Notes under the pieces: generated by a model
What the model saw: the letters and a program-made list of their open reading frames with translations, nothing else
Database searches by the model: none
Told to the model about the DNA's origin: nothing
Source: Terrimonas ferruginea DSM 30193
GTDB lineage: Bacteria; Bacteroidota; Bacteroidia; Chitinophagales; Chitinophagaceae
Assembly (NCBI RefSeq): GCF_000425585.1
Contig: NZ_AUDS01000023.1
Coordinates: 1 to 64,000 of the forward strand
Direction: 5' to 3'
Length of the DNA stretch: 64,000 nucleotides
Translations under genes and position numbers: made by a program
Shown: one piece after another, positions 15,710 to 25,113 of the stretch
Layout: each line of letters opens with the position of its first letter
Numbering within the stretch: position 1 is the stretch's first letter

Positions 15710-16798
15710 ATGGACACAGTGCAACAAGCAACAACCTCTCCCGTGCAGGAAGCATGGAATAAAAGACCGCTCATCATCAGCGGCCCCTGCAGTGCAGAAA
15801 CCGAAGAACAGGTGCTCGCCACCGCGCAACGCCTCGCCGCTACCGGCAAGGTAAACATGCTGCGCGCCGGCATCTGGAAACCCCGTACCAAACCCGGCCT
15901 CTTTGAAGGTATCGGCGCCAAAGGTCTTCCCTGGCTGCAACAAGCAAAAAAACTGACCGGCCTGCCGGTAGCAGTAGAAGTGGCGACCGCCAAACAGGTA
16001 CAGGACGCGCTCACATTTGACGTGGACGTGCTCTGGATCGGCGCCCGCACCACCGTCAACCCATTCAGCGTACAGGAAGTAGCCGACGCGCTGCGTGGTG
16101 TAGATGTGCCTGTATTGATCAAAAACCCGATCAACCCCGATCTGGAACTGTGGGCCGGTGCTGTTGAACGCGTTGCCCGTGCAGGTATCAAAAACATTGG
16201 ACTCATCCACCGCGGATTTTCTTCCTATGGTAATACCGAATACCGCAATGCGCCGATGTGGCACCTGGCCATTGAAATGAAACTGCGTCACCCCGATATG
16301 CCGGTGATCAACGATCCTTCGCATATCTGCGGCCGCCGCGATATCCTGCTCGAGGTTATGCAGAAAGCTGTGGATCTCGACTACGATGGTCTGATGATCG
16401 AAAGCCATATCGATCCCGATAACGCATGGAGCGATGCCAAACAACAGGTAACACCGGAAGTGCTGGCTGAAATGCTCGACACCATTATCTGGAGAAAAGA
16501 AGACATCGAATCCGAAGCATTGCACGCGGCATTGGAAAAACTGCGCCAGAAGATCAATCACCTCGATGATGAACTGCTGCAGATCCTTGCCCAACGCATG
16601 AAAATCGCCGAACAGATCGGTGAATACAAAAAAGATAACAATATCACCATCCTGCAAACCAACCGCTGGAATGAGATATTGGAGAAAGCTTTCCAGAAAG
16701 GCGAGAAGAACGGATTGAGCCATGAGTTCCTTACCCGCTACTTCGACGCCGTACACATGGAAAGTATCAATCACCAGAAAAAGATCATGGACGCCTGA
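15710..16798 (+). CDS. Bifunctional DAHP synthase / chorismate mutase
   Basis: First step of the shikimate pathway (erythrose-4-phosphate + PEP to DAHP) fused to chorismate mutase. Residues 1-265 form the DAHP/KDO8P-synthase-type barrel: ISGPCSAET, RAGIWKPRTKPGLFEGIG, IGARTT, KNP, INDPSHICGRR. Residues 270-360 are an AroQ-type chorismate mutase (LEKLRQKINHLDDELLQILAQRMKIAEQIGEYK). This fusion is typical of Bacteroidota; regulation by prephenate or chorismate of such fusions is known in other species. Confidence 0.95.
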   Translation: MDTVQQATTSPVQEAWNKRPLIISGPCSAETEEQVLATAQRLAATGKVNMLRAGIWKPRTKPGLFEGIGAKGLPWLQQAKKLTGLPVAVEVATAKQVQDALTFDVDVLWIGARTTVNPFSVQEVADALRGVDVPVLIKNPINPDLELWAGAVERVARAGIKNIGLIHRGFSSYGNTEYRNAPMWHLAIEMKLRHPDMPVINDPSHICGRRDILLEVMQKAVDLDYDGLMIESHIDPDNAWSDAKQQVTPEVLAEMLDTIIWRKEDIESEALHAALEKLRQKINHLDDELLQILAQRMKIAEQIGEYKKDNNITILQTNRWNEILEKAFQKGEKNGLSHEFLTRYFDAVHMESINHQKKIMDA

Positions 16799-16818
16799 TC
16801 CGTTCGTGCCGACGTATA

Positions 16819-17847
16819 ATGAAAAAACTTACTTACCGTTTTTCCGGCGTGCCGGTCGATTATTATCTCGACCACAAAGTATCGGCGCTGAAAAAGATCA
16901 CGGATAGCAAACATTCCGTCCTCATCACCGATCAGCATATCTATGACGCACATCCCGCGATCTTCAAAGGATGGAACACCATCGTGCTGCGCGCCGGCGA
17001 AGCTTATAAAGTACAGGCCACCGTTGATGAGGTAGTGGAACAACTCATTGCCATGGGCGCCGATCGCAAGACCACATTGGTGGGTATCGGCGGCGGTGTG
17101 GTAACGGATCTTACCGGTTATATCGCTTCGGTATATATGCGCGGTATCCGTTTTGGGTTTGTGCCCACCTCAGTGCTCGCACTCGTAGATGCATCGATCG
17201 GCGGTAAGAACGGCATCGACGTAGGCGTGTACAAAAATATGGTCGGCATTATCCGCCAGCCATCGTTCCTGCTGCACGATCTGCAATTGCTGCGTACACT
17301 ACCGCTTGCCGAGTGGCAGAACGGTTTTGCAGAAATCATCAAACACGCCTGTATCAAAGATGCCGGACTGTTCCGTCAGTTGCAGGCCGGTTCACTCGAA
17401 GAACTGGTCGCCAATCCGAAAAAAGCGGCAGCGCTGATTGAAAGAAATGTGCGCATCAAATCGGAGGTGGTACGCCGCGATGAAACGGAACAGGGCGAAC
17501 GCAAGCTGCTCAACTTCGGACATACACTCGGGCACGCACTCGAAAATCAATATGAACTGTCGCATGGTCAGGCTGTGTCCATTGGTATGACCTATGCGTG
17601 TCATTTGTCTGCAAAACTCAAGGGGTTTAAAGACACGGAAAAGGTAGTGCGCCTGCTTGAACAGTATGGTCTTCCAACCTACGCTGCTTTCGATGCAGAC
17701 AAAGCCCTGGAGGTACTGACGATGGATAAAAAGCGCGAACGGAAACAGATGAATTATATTTTATTGGAAAAGATCGGCCGCGGTGTGATTGAACCCATAC
17801 CTGTTACGCGGCTCGGTAAAATGATAAGAAGTTTGCAGGAACTCTGA
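16819..17847 (+). CDS. aroB: 3-Dehydroquinate synthase
   Basis: Cyclises DAHP to 3-dehydroquinate using NAD and a divalent metal. 342 residues; visible are the nucleotide-binding GIGGGVVTDLTGYIA, PTSVLALVDASIGGKNGID, and the metal-binding motifs FAEIIKHACI and NFGHTLGHALE. 20 bp after the DAHP synthase gene and 15 bp before aroA. Length is normal for the family. Confidence 0.96.
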   Translation: MKKLTYRFSGVPVDYYLDHKVSALKKITDSKHSVLITDQHIYDAHPAIFKGWNTIVLRAGEAYKVQATVDEVVEQLIAMGADRKTTLVGIGGGVVTDLTGYIASVYMRGIRFGFVPTSVLALVDASIGGKNGIDVGVYKNMVGIIRQPSFLLHDLQLLRTLPLAEWQNGFAEIIKHACIKDAGLFRQLQAGSLEELVANPKKAAALIERNVRIKSEVVRRDETEQGERKLLNFGHTLGHALENQYELSHGQAVSIGMTYACHLSAKLKGFKDTEKVVRLLEQYGLPTYAAFDADKALEVLTMDKKRERKQMNYILLEKIGRGVIEPIPVTRLGKMIRSLQEL

Positions 17848-17862
17848 TCCTGTGATAAAGAC

Positions 17863-19152
17863 ATGAAGAAAACGATTCATCCTTCACAACTGAAAGGTGT
17901 TATTCAATCGCCGGCCTCAAAGAGTTCGATGCAGCGTGCATGCGCGGCGGCTTTATTGCATAAAGGCATTTCCTTTATCCATAATCCCGGACATAGCAAC
18001 GATGATAAAGCGGCACTGGATATTATCGGCCGTCTGGGTGCTATCATTGAAAAGATCGATGAGGATACATTACGCGTAACCAGCAAAGGTGTTGAGCCTG
18101 TGAGTGGTGCTATTGATTGTGGTGAAAGCGGATTGAGCATTCGTATGTTCACGCCGCTGGCAGCGTTGAGTAAAGAAATTGTTACTATTAGTGGCAGTGG
18201 CAGCCTGGTTACGCGCCCCATGCATTTCTTTGATGAAATATTACCGGCACTCAGCGTGGAAGTATCCAGTGAAGGTGGCTATCTGCCACTTAAGGTAAAA
18301 GGTCCGTTGAAGCCGGTGGATATTGAGGTGGATGGTTCATTGAGTTCACAATTTCTTACCGGTTTGCTGATGGCTTATTCGGCGGCGGGCGCATCGGGTG
18401 TGGAAATACGTGTCCGCGATCTGAAGAGCAAGCCTTATATCGATCTTACGCTGGATGTGATGAAGCAATTTGGCATGGCCGTGCCCGAGAATAACGGATA
18501 CGCGGTATTCCATTTCCCCGAAAAAAAACACAGTACCGAAGATCGTGATATACAGTATACCGTAGAAGGCGACTGGAGCGGTGCTTCCTTTTTATTGGTA
18601 GCCGGTGCCATTGCCGGACCTTTGCTTGTGCGTGGTCTCGACCTGCAATCGACACAGGCCGACAGAAAGATCATGGAAGCGCTCGAAGCCTGTGGTGCGG
18701 GAATGGCGGTGGAAGCCAAAGGCATTCGCCTGGTGCCTGCTTCGCTGAAAGCATTTACCTTTGATGCCACGGATTGTCCCGATTTGTTTCCGCCATTGGT
18801 AGCATTAGCAGCTTATTGCGAAGGCACCACGGAGATCAGTGGTGTATCGCGGTTGGCACACAAGGAGAGTAACAGAGGTCTTACCTTGCAGGAAGAGTTT
18901 GCCAAAATGGGAGTTACGATCCGCCTCGAAGGAGATTTGATGTTTATTGAAGGCGGCAATGGCGTGAAAGGAGCGAAGGTTCATTCGCGTCACGATCATC
19001 GTATTGCCATGGCTTGTGCCGTTGCGGCCCTGCGCGCTGAAGCACCCGTTTCAGTTGAAGAAGCCCAGGCCGTTAATAAATCTTATCCCGATTTTTACCG
19101 CGATCTGGAGCGGATGGGAGCCAGGCTGGAAGGGATTAATTTGATAATTTGA
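17863..19152 (+). CDS. aroA: EPSP synthase (3-phosphoshikimate 1-carboxyvinyltransferase)
   Basis: Adds enolpyruvate from PEP to shikimate-3-phosphate. 429 residues in two similar halves. Conserved stretches: QSPASKSSMQRACAAALL (phosphate-binding Lys-Ser), DCGESGLSIRMF, SSQFLTGLLMAY, and the C-terminal HDHRIAMACAVAA. The shikimate kinase and aroD/aroE genes are not in the window, so the pathway is split between loci. A 199-bp heptamer block separates it from aroC. Confidence 0.95.
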   Translation: MKKTIHPSQLKGVIQSPASKSSMQRACAAALLHKGISFIHNPGHSNDDKAALDIIGRLGAIIEKIDEDTLRVTSKGVEPVSGAIDCGESGLSIRMFTPLAALSKEIVTISGSGSLVTRPMHFFDEILPALSVEVSSEGGYLPLKVKGPLKPVDIEVDGSLSSQFLTGLLMAYSAAGASGVEIRVRDLKSKPYIDLTLDVMKQFGMAVPENNGYAVFHFPEKKHSTEDRDIQYTVEGDWSGASFLLVAGAIAGPLLVRGLDLQSTQADRKIMEALEACGAGMAVEAKGIRLVPASLKAFTFDATDCPDLFPPLVALAAYCEGTTEISGVSRLAHKESNRGLTLQEEFAKMGVTIRLEGDLMFIEGGNGVKGAKVHSRHDHRIAMACAVAALRAEAPVSVEEAQAVNKSYPDFYRDLERMGARLEGINLII

Positions 19153-19156
19153 AGAT

Positions 19157-19351
19157 TAGGTAATAGGTAATAGGTCGTAAGTAGTAAGTAGTAAGTAGTA
19201 AGTAGTAAGTAGTAAGTAGTAAGTAGTAAGTGATAAGTAAACACCTATTCACCATTGACGATTGACGATTCACGATTCACCATAGACGATTCACCATTGA
19301 CGATTCACCATTCACCATTGACGATTCACCATTCACAATTGACTATTCACT
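19157..19351. repeat. Heptamer-armed block between aroA and aroC
   Basis: Left arm: TAGGTAA units followed by about seven perfect AGTAGTA units (19178-19240). Right arm: about fifteen ATTCACC/ATTGACG-type units running to the aroC ATG. The two arms have opposite polarity. This is the longest uninterrupted heptamer run in the window; no ribosome-binding site distinct from the repeat precedes aroC. Confidence 0.92.
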
Positions 19352-20365
19352 ATGAATTCTTTCGGTCGTTTATTGCGGGTACAAATATTTGGCGAATCGC
19401 ACGGCGAATCGGTAGGCATTGTTGTCGACGGGTGTCCTGCCGGCCTGCCATTGACTGCAGAAGATCTGCTCGCTGATCTTGAGCGCCGCAAAGGCGGTCA
19501 GCAGAAAGGCACTACGCCAAGACAGGAAGCCGATTTTCCTTTTTTCAAAAGCGGTTTATTCAACGGCCATACTACCGGCGCACCTATCAGTATTTTTTTT
19601 GAAAACAACAACACCCGCAGTGCGGACTACGAAAAGCAAAGAAGCTTTCCCCGGCCGGGCCATGCCGATATGGTGGCGCGGCAAAAGTTCGGCGGATTTG
19701 AAGATTACCGTGGCGGCGGACATTTCAGCGCACGGCTCACAACCGGATTGGTAGCTGCGGGCGCTATCGCCAAAAAACTAATAAGCACCATTACCGGTGG
19801 TGAAAATATTTCTATCACCGCTACTATTGCCGAAATCGGCGGTGAGGCAGACCAGGAAAAAGGTTTGCAAAAAGCCATCGATGCAAAAGATTCGATCGGT
19901 GGTATCGTCGAATGCCGCGTGACCGGTTTGCCTGCCGGATTGGGAGAACCTTTTTTCGATTCGGTTGAATCCCTGTGGTCGCATATCCTGTTTGCTATTC
20001 CTGCCGTAAAAGGCGTTGAGTTCGGGAGCGGATTTGCGGCGGCAAAAATGTTCGGCTCGCAGCACAATGATGCCATTGAGGATATGTCGGGCAAAACAAC
20101 AACAAATCATGCCGGCGGTATCGTGGGCGGTATTACCAACGGCAACGAACTGGTGTGCCGGCTGGCGATCAAACCAACGGCCTCCACACCCAAACAACAG
20201 GAAAGTCTTAATTGGGATACCCAACAAATTGAACATTTTTCTGTTAAAGGACGACACGATCTTTGTGTTGCATTGCGCGCGCCGGTAATTGTGGAGGCAG
20301 CTACGGCCATTGTACTGGCAGACCTTTTGCTGCTCGAACAACATATTCATCGCGTGGTGCGCTAA
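19352..20365 (+). CDS. aroC: Chorismate synthase
   Basis: Converts EPSP to chorismate with reduced FMN. 337 residues, slightly short for the family but with all usual motifs: FGESHGESVGIVVDGCPAGLPL, RPGHAD, FEDYRGGGHFSARLT and GGIVGGITNGNEL. The start is the ATG right after the heptamer array. Probably still part of the aromatic operon unless the repeat block ends transcription. Confidence 0.95.
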   Translation: MNSFGRLLRVQIFGESHGESVGIVVDGCPAGLPLTAEDLLADLERRKGGQQKGTTPRQEADFPFFKSGLFNGHTTGAPISIFFENNNTRSADYEKQRSFPRPGHADMVARQKFGGFEDYRGGGHFSARLTTGLVAAGAIAKKLISTITGGENISITATIAEIGGEADQEKGLQKAIDAKDSIGGIVECRVTGLPAGLGEPFFDSVESLWSHILFAIPAVKGVEFGSGFAAAKMFGSQHNDAIEDMSGKTTTNHAGGIVGGITNGNELVCRLAIKPTASTPKQQESLNWDTQQIEHFSVKGRHDLCVALRAPVIVEAATAIVLADLLLLEQHIHRVVR

Positions 20366-20389
20366 ACATTAAACTACTAACGATCTACT

Positions 20390-20695
20390 ATGCCTGTTAT
20401 TTATCATATCACCAGTGCCGCCATATGGCAGGAAGCACAGCAACAAGGACAATACGAAGCTACTTCGCTCAAAGAAGAAGGATTTATTCATTGCAGCGAA
20501 GAACGGCAGCTTGCCGGTGTGCTCGACCGGTATTTCATCGGTAAAACAGACCTGGTGAAACTGATCATCGATACCGACAAACTCACCAGCCGTTATGTGC
20601 AGGAGTGGTCGCCCTCTGTGCAGGATACCTTTCCTCATATTTACGGTCCCATCAACCTCGATGCGGTGATCGGTACGGAAACCATTACTCCTTAA
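20390..20695 (+). CDS. DUF952 family protein
   Basis: 101 residues with the DUF952 pattern: IYHITSAAIWQEA at the start, EGFIHCSEERQL and FPHIYGPINLDAV. The fold is related to ADP-ribosyl-like domains but the function is not established. It follows aroC by 24 bp on the same strand and precedes a thiamine-binding-type protein; no shared pathway is evident. Confidence 0.85.
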   Translation: MPVIYHITSAAIWQEAQQQGQYEATSLKEEGFIHCSEERQLAGVLDRYFIGKTDLVKLIIDTDKLTSRYVQEWSPSVQDTFPHIYGPINLDAVIGTETITP

Positions 20696-20704
20696 TACTT
20701 TTTC

Positions 20705-21004
20705 ATGCATCAGTATATCGTCAATGCCTCAATCCAGATATTGCCTATCGTGCAGGACAAACATGCTTACGAGTGGGTGGACGAGGCCATTGACGTGATC
20801 CGCGGCTCAGGTGTGCGGTATGAAGTGGGCCCATTCGCTACAGTACTGGAAGGAACGTACGAAGAAGTGACAGCGGTGATCGGCAAGGTGAATGAGTTTC
20901 TTTACGAGCGCGGATGTGCTGAATGGATCAGCAGCATTCAATTGCAGATCCGGAGCGGCGGCGATATCACCGGCGAATCCAAAACGGCCAAATTCAAACA
21001 ATAA
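20705..21004 (+). CDS. MTH1187-family thiamine-binding protein
   Basis: 99 residues with the ferredoxin-like beta-alpha-beta repeat of the YqgV/MTH1187 (DUF77) family: NASIQILPI at the start, GVRYEVGPFATVLEGTYEEV in the middle. Members bind thiamine or related ligands. The last residues are charged. It lies 9 bp after the DUF952 gene. Confidence 0.82.
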   Translation: MHQYIVNASIQILPIVQDKHAYEWVDEAIDVIRGSGVRYEVGPFATVLEGTYEEVTAVIGKVNEFLYERGCAEWISSIQLQIRSGGDITGESKTAKFKQ

Positions 21005-21024
21005 GTAATCATCCACTTATTCGC

Positions 21025-21771
21025 TTATTTCCCTTTTTTACTTTTGACTTTAACTGGTGCCAATTGTGTAAAAGGGATGTCGAGTAATTCATAGCGCGTG
21101 GCATCCGGCAATGAATAATGCCACCATTCCGTCTCCAAGGCTTTAAATCCATATTTCTCCATCGTAGTGCGCAGTAACAGGCGGTCCTGCAAAATTTCTT
21201 CCGGCAGTCCCTGGAATGCATGGTGGGCCGTGTCGCTGAAATGATCGAAGCCGGTACCCATGTCTGCTTCTTTTTTATTTTTCAGGTAAATAAGTGTGAG
21301 ATCGACAGCCGTGCCACGGTTATGTCCGCTTCCGCGGGCCGGATTGGCAACATACCGATCGTCTTTAATGAGTTCCCAGAATTTCACCGTCACCGCATAA
21401 GGACGATAAGCGTCCCATATTTTCAGCCCGTAACCTTTTTCTGCCAGTTCTTTTTGCACGTTTTGTAAGGCAAGCGCCGCTTTTTTACGTAGAAAAGCCT
21501 GTCGCGTACCAACGGGATAAAGCGGACGTTTTACGAAATTGTTATGCGTTGCATACCGCAGATCATAGAGAATGGAAGGAATAATACTTTTAAGCTCAAC
21601 CATTTCTTTTTCCGGATCGTCCTGTATCTGCTGACGGTAGGCGCTTAACTTTCGCGTAACATCCGGTGGCGGGATGCTGTCCTGCGCAGCCAGCGAAAGG
21701 GTAAAAAATGTTGATAAAACAATCGCGATAAAACCGCAACCAACAATTCTATTTGGTAGTTTGATATACAT
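21025..21771 (-). CDS. D-Ala-D-Ala dipeptidase, VanX/DdpX type
   Basis: Exported zinc peptidase of family M15D, 248 residues, with a signal peptide (hydrophobic IVLSTFFTLSLAAQ). Motifs: YDLRYATHNNFVKRPLY, WDAYRPYAVT, zinc ligands in SGHNRGTAVDLTL (His and Asp) and the catalytic Glu plus third zinc ligand in ETEWWHY. In vancomycin-resistant bacteria VanX hydrolyses D-Ala-D-Ala; here no VanA/H/S/R genes are nearby, so a housekeeping role in murein peptide recycling is more likely. Confidence 0.9.
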   Translation of the reverse strand: MYIKLPNRIVGCGFIAIVLSTFFTLSLAAQDSIPPPDVTRKLSAYRQQIQDDPEKEMVELKSIIPSILYDLRYATHNNFVKRPLYPVGTRQAFLRKKAALALQNVQKELAEKGYGLKIWDAYRPYAVTVKFWELIKDDRYVANPARGSGHNRGTAVDLTLIYLKNKKEADMGTGFDHFSDTAHHAFQGLPEEILQDRLLLRTTMEKYGFKALETEWWHYSLPDATRYELLDIPFTQLAPVKVKSKKGK

Positions 21772-21838
21772 AGACTGTAAGTTACCAAATCCCTGCCAGG
21801 CTTACCGTTTTGTGCCATCATATAACCTGTCCTGAATT

Positions 21839-23512
21839 ATGACACGTATCCTGATTATTGCTTCGCTTTTGTTGCTGGCCTCCTGTGGCAGCGACACACC
21901 GCCTCCGTCTACCGAAATCACGAGTTCGCCCGAAGAAATGAAGGAGAAGACCACGGCCTATATCCGTGAGTCGCTCGATTATGCCGGTAACCACGATGGT
22001 GTATTGAATGATAGTTTCCGTTTATGGCAGTCGGCGATGCTGCCGGCTTTGTATGAAACATCGGGTTATGGGATGTTGTGGTCTGATCCTGAAAAACGCA
22101 AGCCGATTGCGGATTCCATGTTGCAGTTTATACGCCATGCAAAATATCACGCTTTATTACCGGAAGATTATCATTTGAATGAATTACAGTTGATCGACAG
22201 CTTATACCGTGCCGATTCGCTGGGCAAAGGGGCGCGCAGAGACGCCGCCTTGCTCGGACGCGCGGATATATTATTGAGTGACGCCTTTGTACGGATGGTC
22301 AATCACCTGCGTTGGGGTCGATTGCCGGACGACAGTGTTTCGCAGCGGGCGGCGGCACCCACTGCAGCCTTTTATGCGGAACAATGGCAAAAGTTTCAGC
22401 GCGAAGGCAGCCTGTCGCGCCTGGCCACGGAACTCGAACCGGCCGATACCGTTTACCATGCATTTAAAAAAGCCTTGCAACGTTTCCTCGACGAATCGGA
22501 CCAGCGGGTATTCACGGAAGTGCCGCTTCCGGGAAAAAACACGGACTCGGCCACGTTGAGGCGGCAATTGGTGTTGCGCCTGCAGGAAGAAGACTGGCTG
22601 GCCGGTGAAAATCCTGATCCTGATTCGGCAACGCTGGCCGCAGCAGTTAAACGCTTCCAAGAAAGTAAAGGGTTGACAGCCGATGGTGTGGCGGGCAGTG
22701 GCACAATTCGCATGCTCAACCTGACAGACGGCGAGAAATTCATCCGTGCCGCCATGGCAGCGGACCGTTATAAATTATTACCGTCCAAAATGCCGGAGCG
22801 TTATCTCTGGGTGAACCTGCCTTCTTATTATATGCGGCTGATCGAAAACGACAGCGTGAAGCTGGTGTCGAAGATCATCTGTGGCCGCCAGAAAACGCGG
22901 ACGCCTTTGCTCAACAGTGCCATCTCCGAAATGATCACTTATCCGCAATGGACCGTACCCACCAGCATTATTGTGAAAGAAATGCTGCCCGCCGCCAAGA
23001 AGGACCCCGGATATTTCGCCAAGAAGGGTTTCAGCCTGCTCGACGGCGAGGGCAACGAGGTGGATCCGTATTCGGTGGAATGGTCGAAATACAGCAAAGG
23101 CATTCCTTATCGCGTGGTGCAGGGGAGTGGCGATGCCAATGCGCTGGGAATTATGAAATTCAATTTTGGGAATAAATATGCGGTTTACCTGCACGACACC
23201 AACCAGCGCTCGTTGTTCGGGCTCACTTCAAGATCGCTGAGCCACGGCTGTGTACGGGTGCAAAGCTGGGAAGGGCTGATGTGGGATATCCTGAAGCACG
23301 ACAGCATGCAGGCGAGTTCGGGGCGCTACGTGCCGGCAGACAGTGTCCGCAGCTGGCTTGGCCGCAAGGAGAAGAAAGTAATCACGGTCCGCAACCGGCT
23401 GCCGCTGTATATCCGCTACTTTACCTGCGAGGCCAAAGACGGAAAACTGATGTTTTATGATGATATCTACGGCGAAGACGCGCGGATACGGCCTTTGTAC
23501 GCCAGAAAATGA
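21839..23512 (+). CDS. L,D-transpeptidase, YcbB/LdtD type lipoprotein
   Basis: 557 residues. A lipobox is visible at LLLASC (Cys16). Domains in order: a helical scaffold region, a peptidoglycan-binding segment (AAAVKRFQESKGLTADGVAGSGTIRML, about 263-290), and a YkuD catalytic domain with the active-site Cys471 in SHGCVRVQ. It forms 3-3 cross-links in murein. Divergent from the VanX-like gene, so both may share an intergenic promoter region and a role in wall remodelling. Confidence 0.93.
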   Translation: MTRILIIASLLLLASCGSDTPPPSTEITSSPEEMKEKTTAYIRESLDYAGNHDGVLNDSFRLWQSAMLPALYETSGYGMLWSDPEKRKPIADSMLQFIRHAKYHALLPEDYHLNELQLIDSLYRADSLGKGARRDAALLGRADILLSDAFVRMVNHLRWGRLPDDSVSQRAAAPTAAFYAEQWQKFQREGSLSRLATELEPADTVYHAFKKALQRFLDESDQRVFTEVPLPGKNTDSATLRRQLVLRLQEEDWLAGENPDPDSATLAAAVKRFQESKGLTADGVAGSGTIRMLNLTDGEKFIRAAMAADRYKLLPSKMPERYLWVNLPSYYMRLIENDSVKLVSKIICGRQKTRTPLLNSAISEMITYPQWTVPTSIIVKEMLPAAKKDPGYFAKKGFSLLDGEGNEVDPYSVEWSKYSKGIPYRVVQGSGDANALGIMKFNFGNKYAVYLHDTNQRSLFGLTSRSLSHGCVRVQSWEGLMWDILKHDSMQASSGRYVPADSVRSWLGRKEKKVITVRNRLPLYIRYFTCEAKDGKLMFYDDIYGEDARIRPLYARK

Positions 23513-23593
23513 GATTCGGGAGGGCGGATAACGGCACATTAAAAATCAGTTCATAAATAATTAAAATTATTTTAGGATATTGAACTTACCGAT

Positions 23594-23601
23594 TACTTTT
23601 G
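23594..23601 (+). promoter_or_regulatory. Bacteroidetes -7 box of the OmpA-like gene
   Basis: TACTTTTG, 19 nt before the ATG at 23621. Confidence 0.55.
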
Positions 23602-23620
23602 TTTTGATTATAACTAAACT

Positions 23621-24961
23621 ATGACGCTTATGAAGAAGTTCTCCCTGTTCATATTATCCCTGGCTGTCTGTTCGATGGGTATCGCCCAGAATGGACCAGA
23701 CCGCCCGACTTTCCTGGGATTCAGCTTTGCTCTTAACGATTTCAGCACCGCCCAGAAGATCCGGTCCACTTCTCTGAGCACTGTTCAACGTAATAAACAA
23801 TGGAATAAAATCAAGGATATGGACCATGGCCTCGCGCTGACCTATTACAAGGCGCTGCACAGCCATGTTGACTTTGCCGGCACTTTATCCGGTACTTTCA
23901 CCCGCGACGGTATGCAATCCCGCAAATTGACCACGGATGGTTTCCTGCTGGGGCTGGACGCTGCTGTGCACCTTAAAATGTTTGAAGACAAGTACTGGAT
24001 TAATCCTTACCTGATCGCCGGTATTGGTGGCCAGATTTTCGACGGTAAATATTTTGGTGCCACGGCTAACCCCGGTGTTGGTCTGAAAATTAATTTCTTC
24101 GAAGAATTCAGCATTTTCGGTTCCAGCCAGTACCGTGTACCGGTAACTAAAGAAACTGCTAACTATTATTTCTTCCATCAGATCGGCATTGCTGCCCGCG
24201 TTACGCCTAAAAAAGTACCGGTAGTGATCGTGCCTCCGGCTCCTCCTGTTGACACCGACAAAGATGGTATCGTTGACAGCCTGGATAAATGCCCTACTGT
24301 TCCCGGTATAGCCAAATACCAGGGATGTCCGATCCCCGACACGGATAAAGACGGCATCAACGACGAAGAAGATAAATGTCCCACAGTAGCCGGCCTTGCC
24401 CGCTATGGTGGTTGCCCCATCCCCGATACAGACGGTGACGGTATCAACGACGAGGAAGATAAATGTATCACAGAACGCGGTCCTGCCAGCAACCAGGGAT
24501 GTCCTTATAAAGACACCGATGGTGATGGTGTGAATGACAATGAAGACCGTTGCCCCACTATTCCCGGCGTAAAAGAAAACCAGGGTTGCCCTGCTATCCA
24601 GGAAGAAGTGGTGAAAAAAGTAAACTTCGCTGCGAATAATATTTATTTCGCAACCGGTAAATACACGCTTCTGGCCAAGTCAAACAAAGGCCTCAACGAA
24701 GTAGCTCAGATCATCAAAGACAACCCCGGTATCAACCTCACTATCGATGGTCACACCGATGACGTAGGTAAAGACGAGTCTAACCAGACCTTGAGTGAAA
24801 ACCGCGCAAATGCAGTGAAAAAATACCTGGTGAGCAAAGGTGTTGAAGAAAGCCGCCTGACCGCTACCGGTTATGGTGAAACCAAGCCTATCGCTGACAA
24901 CAAAACAGCCGCAGGCCGTCAGAAAAACCGCCGCGTAGAACTGAAGCTCAGCTACTATTAA
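23621..24961 (+). CDS. OmpA-family outer membrane protein with TSP3 repeats
   Basis: 446 residues. Signal peptide (LFILSLAVCSMGIAQ), then an N-terminal 8-strand-like barrel (about 25-205), a Pro-rich hinge (PVVIVPPAPPV), four calcium-binding thrombospondin type 3 repeats with DTDKDGIxDxxDKCPT pattern (about 210-325), and a C-terminal OmpA domain (330-446) with IDGHTDDVGKDESNQTLSENRA that binds peptidoglycan. It anchors the outer membrane to the wall. An ATG at 23630 is an equally possible start. Confidence 0.93.
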   Translation: MTLMKKFSLFILSLAVCSMGIAQNGPDRPTFLGFSFALNDFSTAQKIRSTSLSTVQRNKQWNKIKDMDHGLALTYYKALHSHVDFAGTLSGTFTRDGMQSRKLTTDGFLLGLDAAVHLKMFEDKYWINPYLIAGIGGQIFDGKYFGATANPGVGLKINFFEEFSIFGSSQYRVPVTKETANYYFFHQIGIAARVTPKKVPVVIVPPAPPVDTDKDGIVDSLDKCPTVPGIAKYQGCPIPDTDKDGINDEEDKCPTVAGLARYGGCPIPDTDGDGINDEEDKCITERGPASNQGCPYKDTDGDGVNDNEDRCPTIPGVKENQGCPAIQEEVVKKVNFAANNIYFATGKYTLLAKSNKGLNEVAQIIKDNPGINLTIDGHTDDVGKDESNQTLSENRANAVKKYLVSKGVEESRLTATGYGETKPIADNKTAAGRQKNRRVELKLSYY

Positions 24962-24985
24962 TTCAGTGTTAGTAAGTACTATACT

Positions 24986-25011
24986 AAAGCCCCGCAATGC
25001 GGGGCTTTTTT
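24986..25011 (+). terminator. Rho-independent terminator
   Basis: AAAGCCCCGC / GCGGGGCTTT with loop AAT followed by T residues; ends the OmpA-like gene. Confidence 0.9.
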
Positions 25012-25013
25012 AA

Positions 25014-25110
25014 TGTGTAAATGTGGAAGTGTGTAAATGTGAAAATGAGATAATACAGGTATCAGATAAAGCCCATTTCCACATTTTCGTATTTTCACAT
25101 TTACAAATTT
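25014..25110. repeat. Heptamer-like block, AATGTGN type
   Basis: Left arm AATGTGT-AAATGTG-GAAGTGTG-style units; right arm of complementary type (TTTCCACATTTTCG, TTTTCACATTTAC). Less regular than other blocks, period 7-9, but with the same inward polarity. It lies between the OmpA terminator and map. Confidence 0.6.
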
Positions 25111-25113
25111 GAA

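Noticed and set aside
15362-16774. 470-codon antisense ORF opposite the DAHP synthase gene
   Set aside because: A shadow frame of a clearly conserved gene; no start signal or protein-like composition of its own.
19157-19351. CRISPR or promoter array in the heptamer repeats
   Set aside because: Unit length is 7 bp with no spacers; it is a simple tandem repeat.
21025-21771. Vancomycin resistance locus
   Set aside because: Only a VanX-like dipeptidase is present; no VanH, VanA-type ligase or VanRS, so a housekeeping role is more likely.
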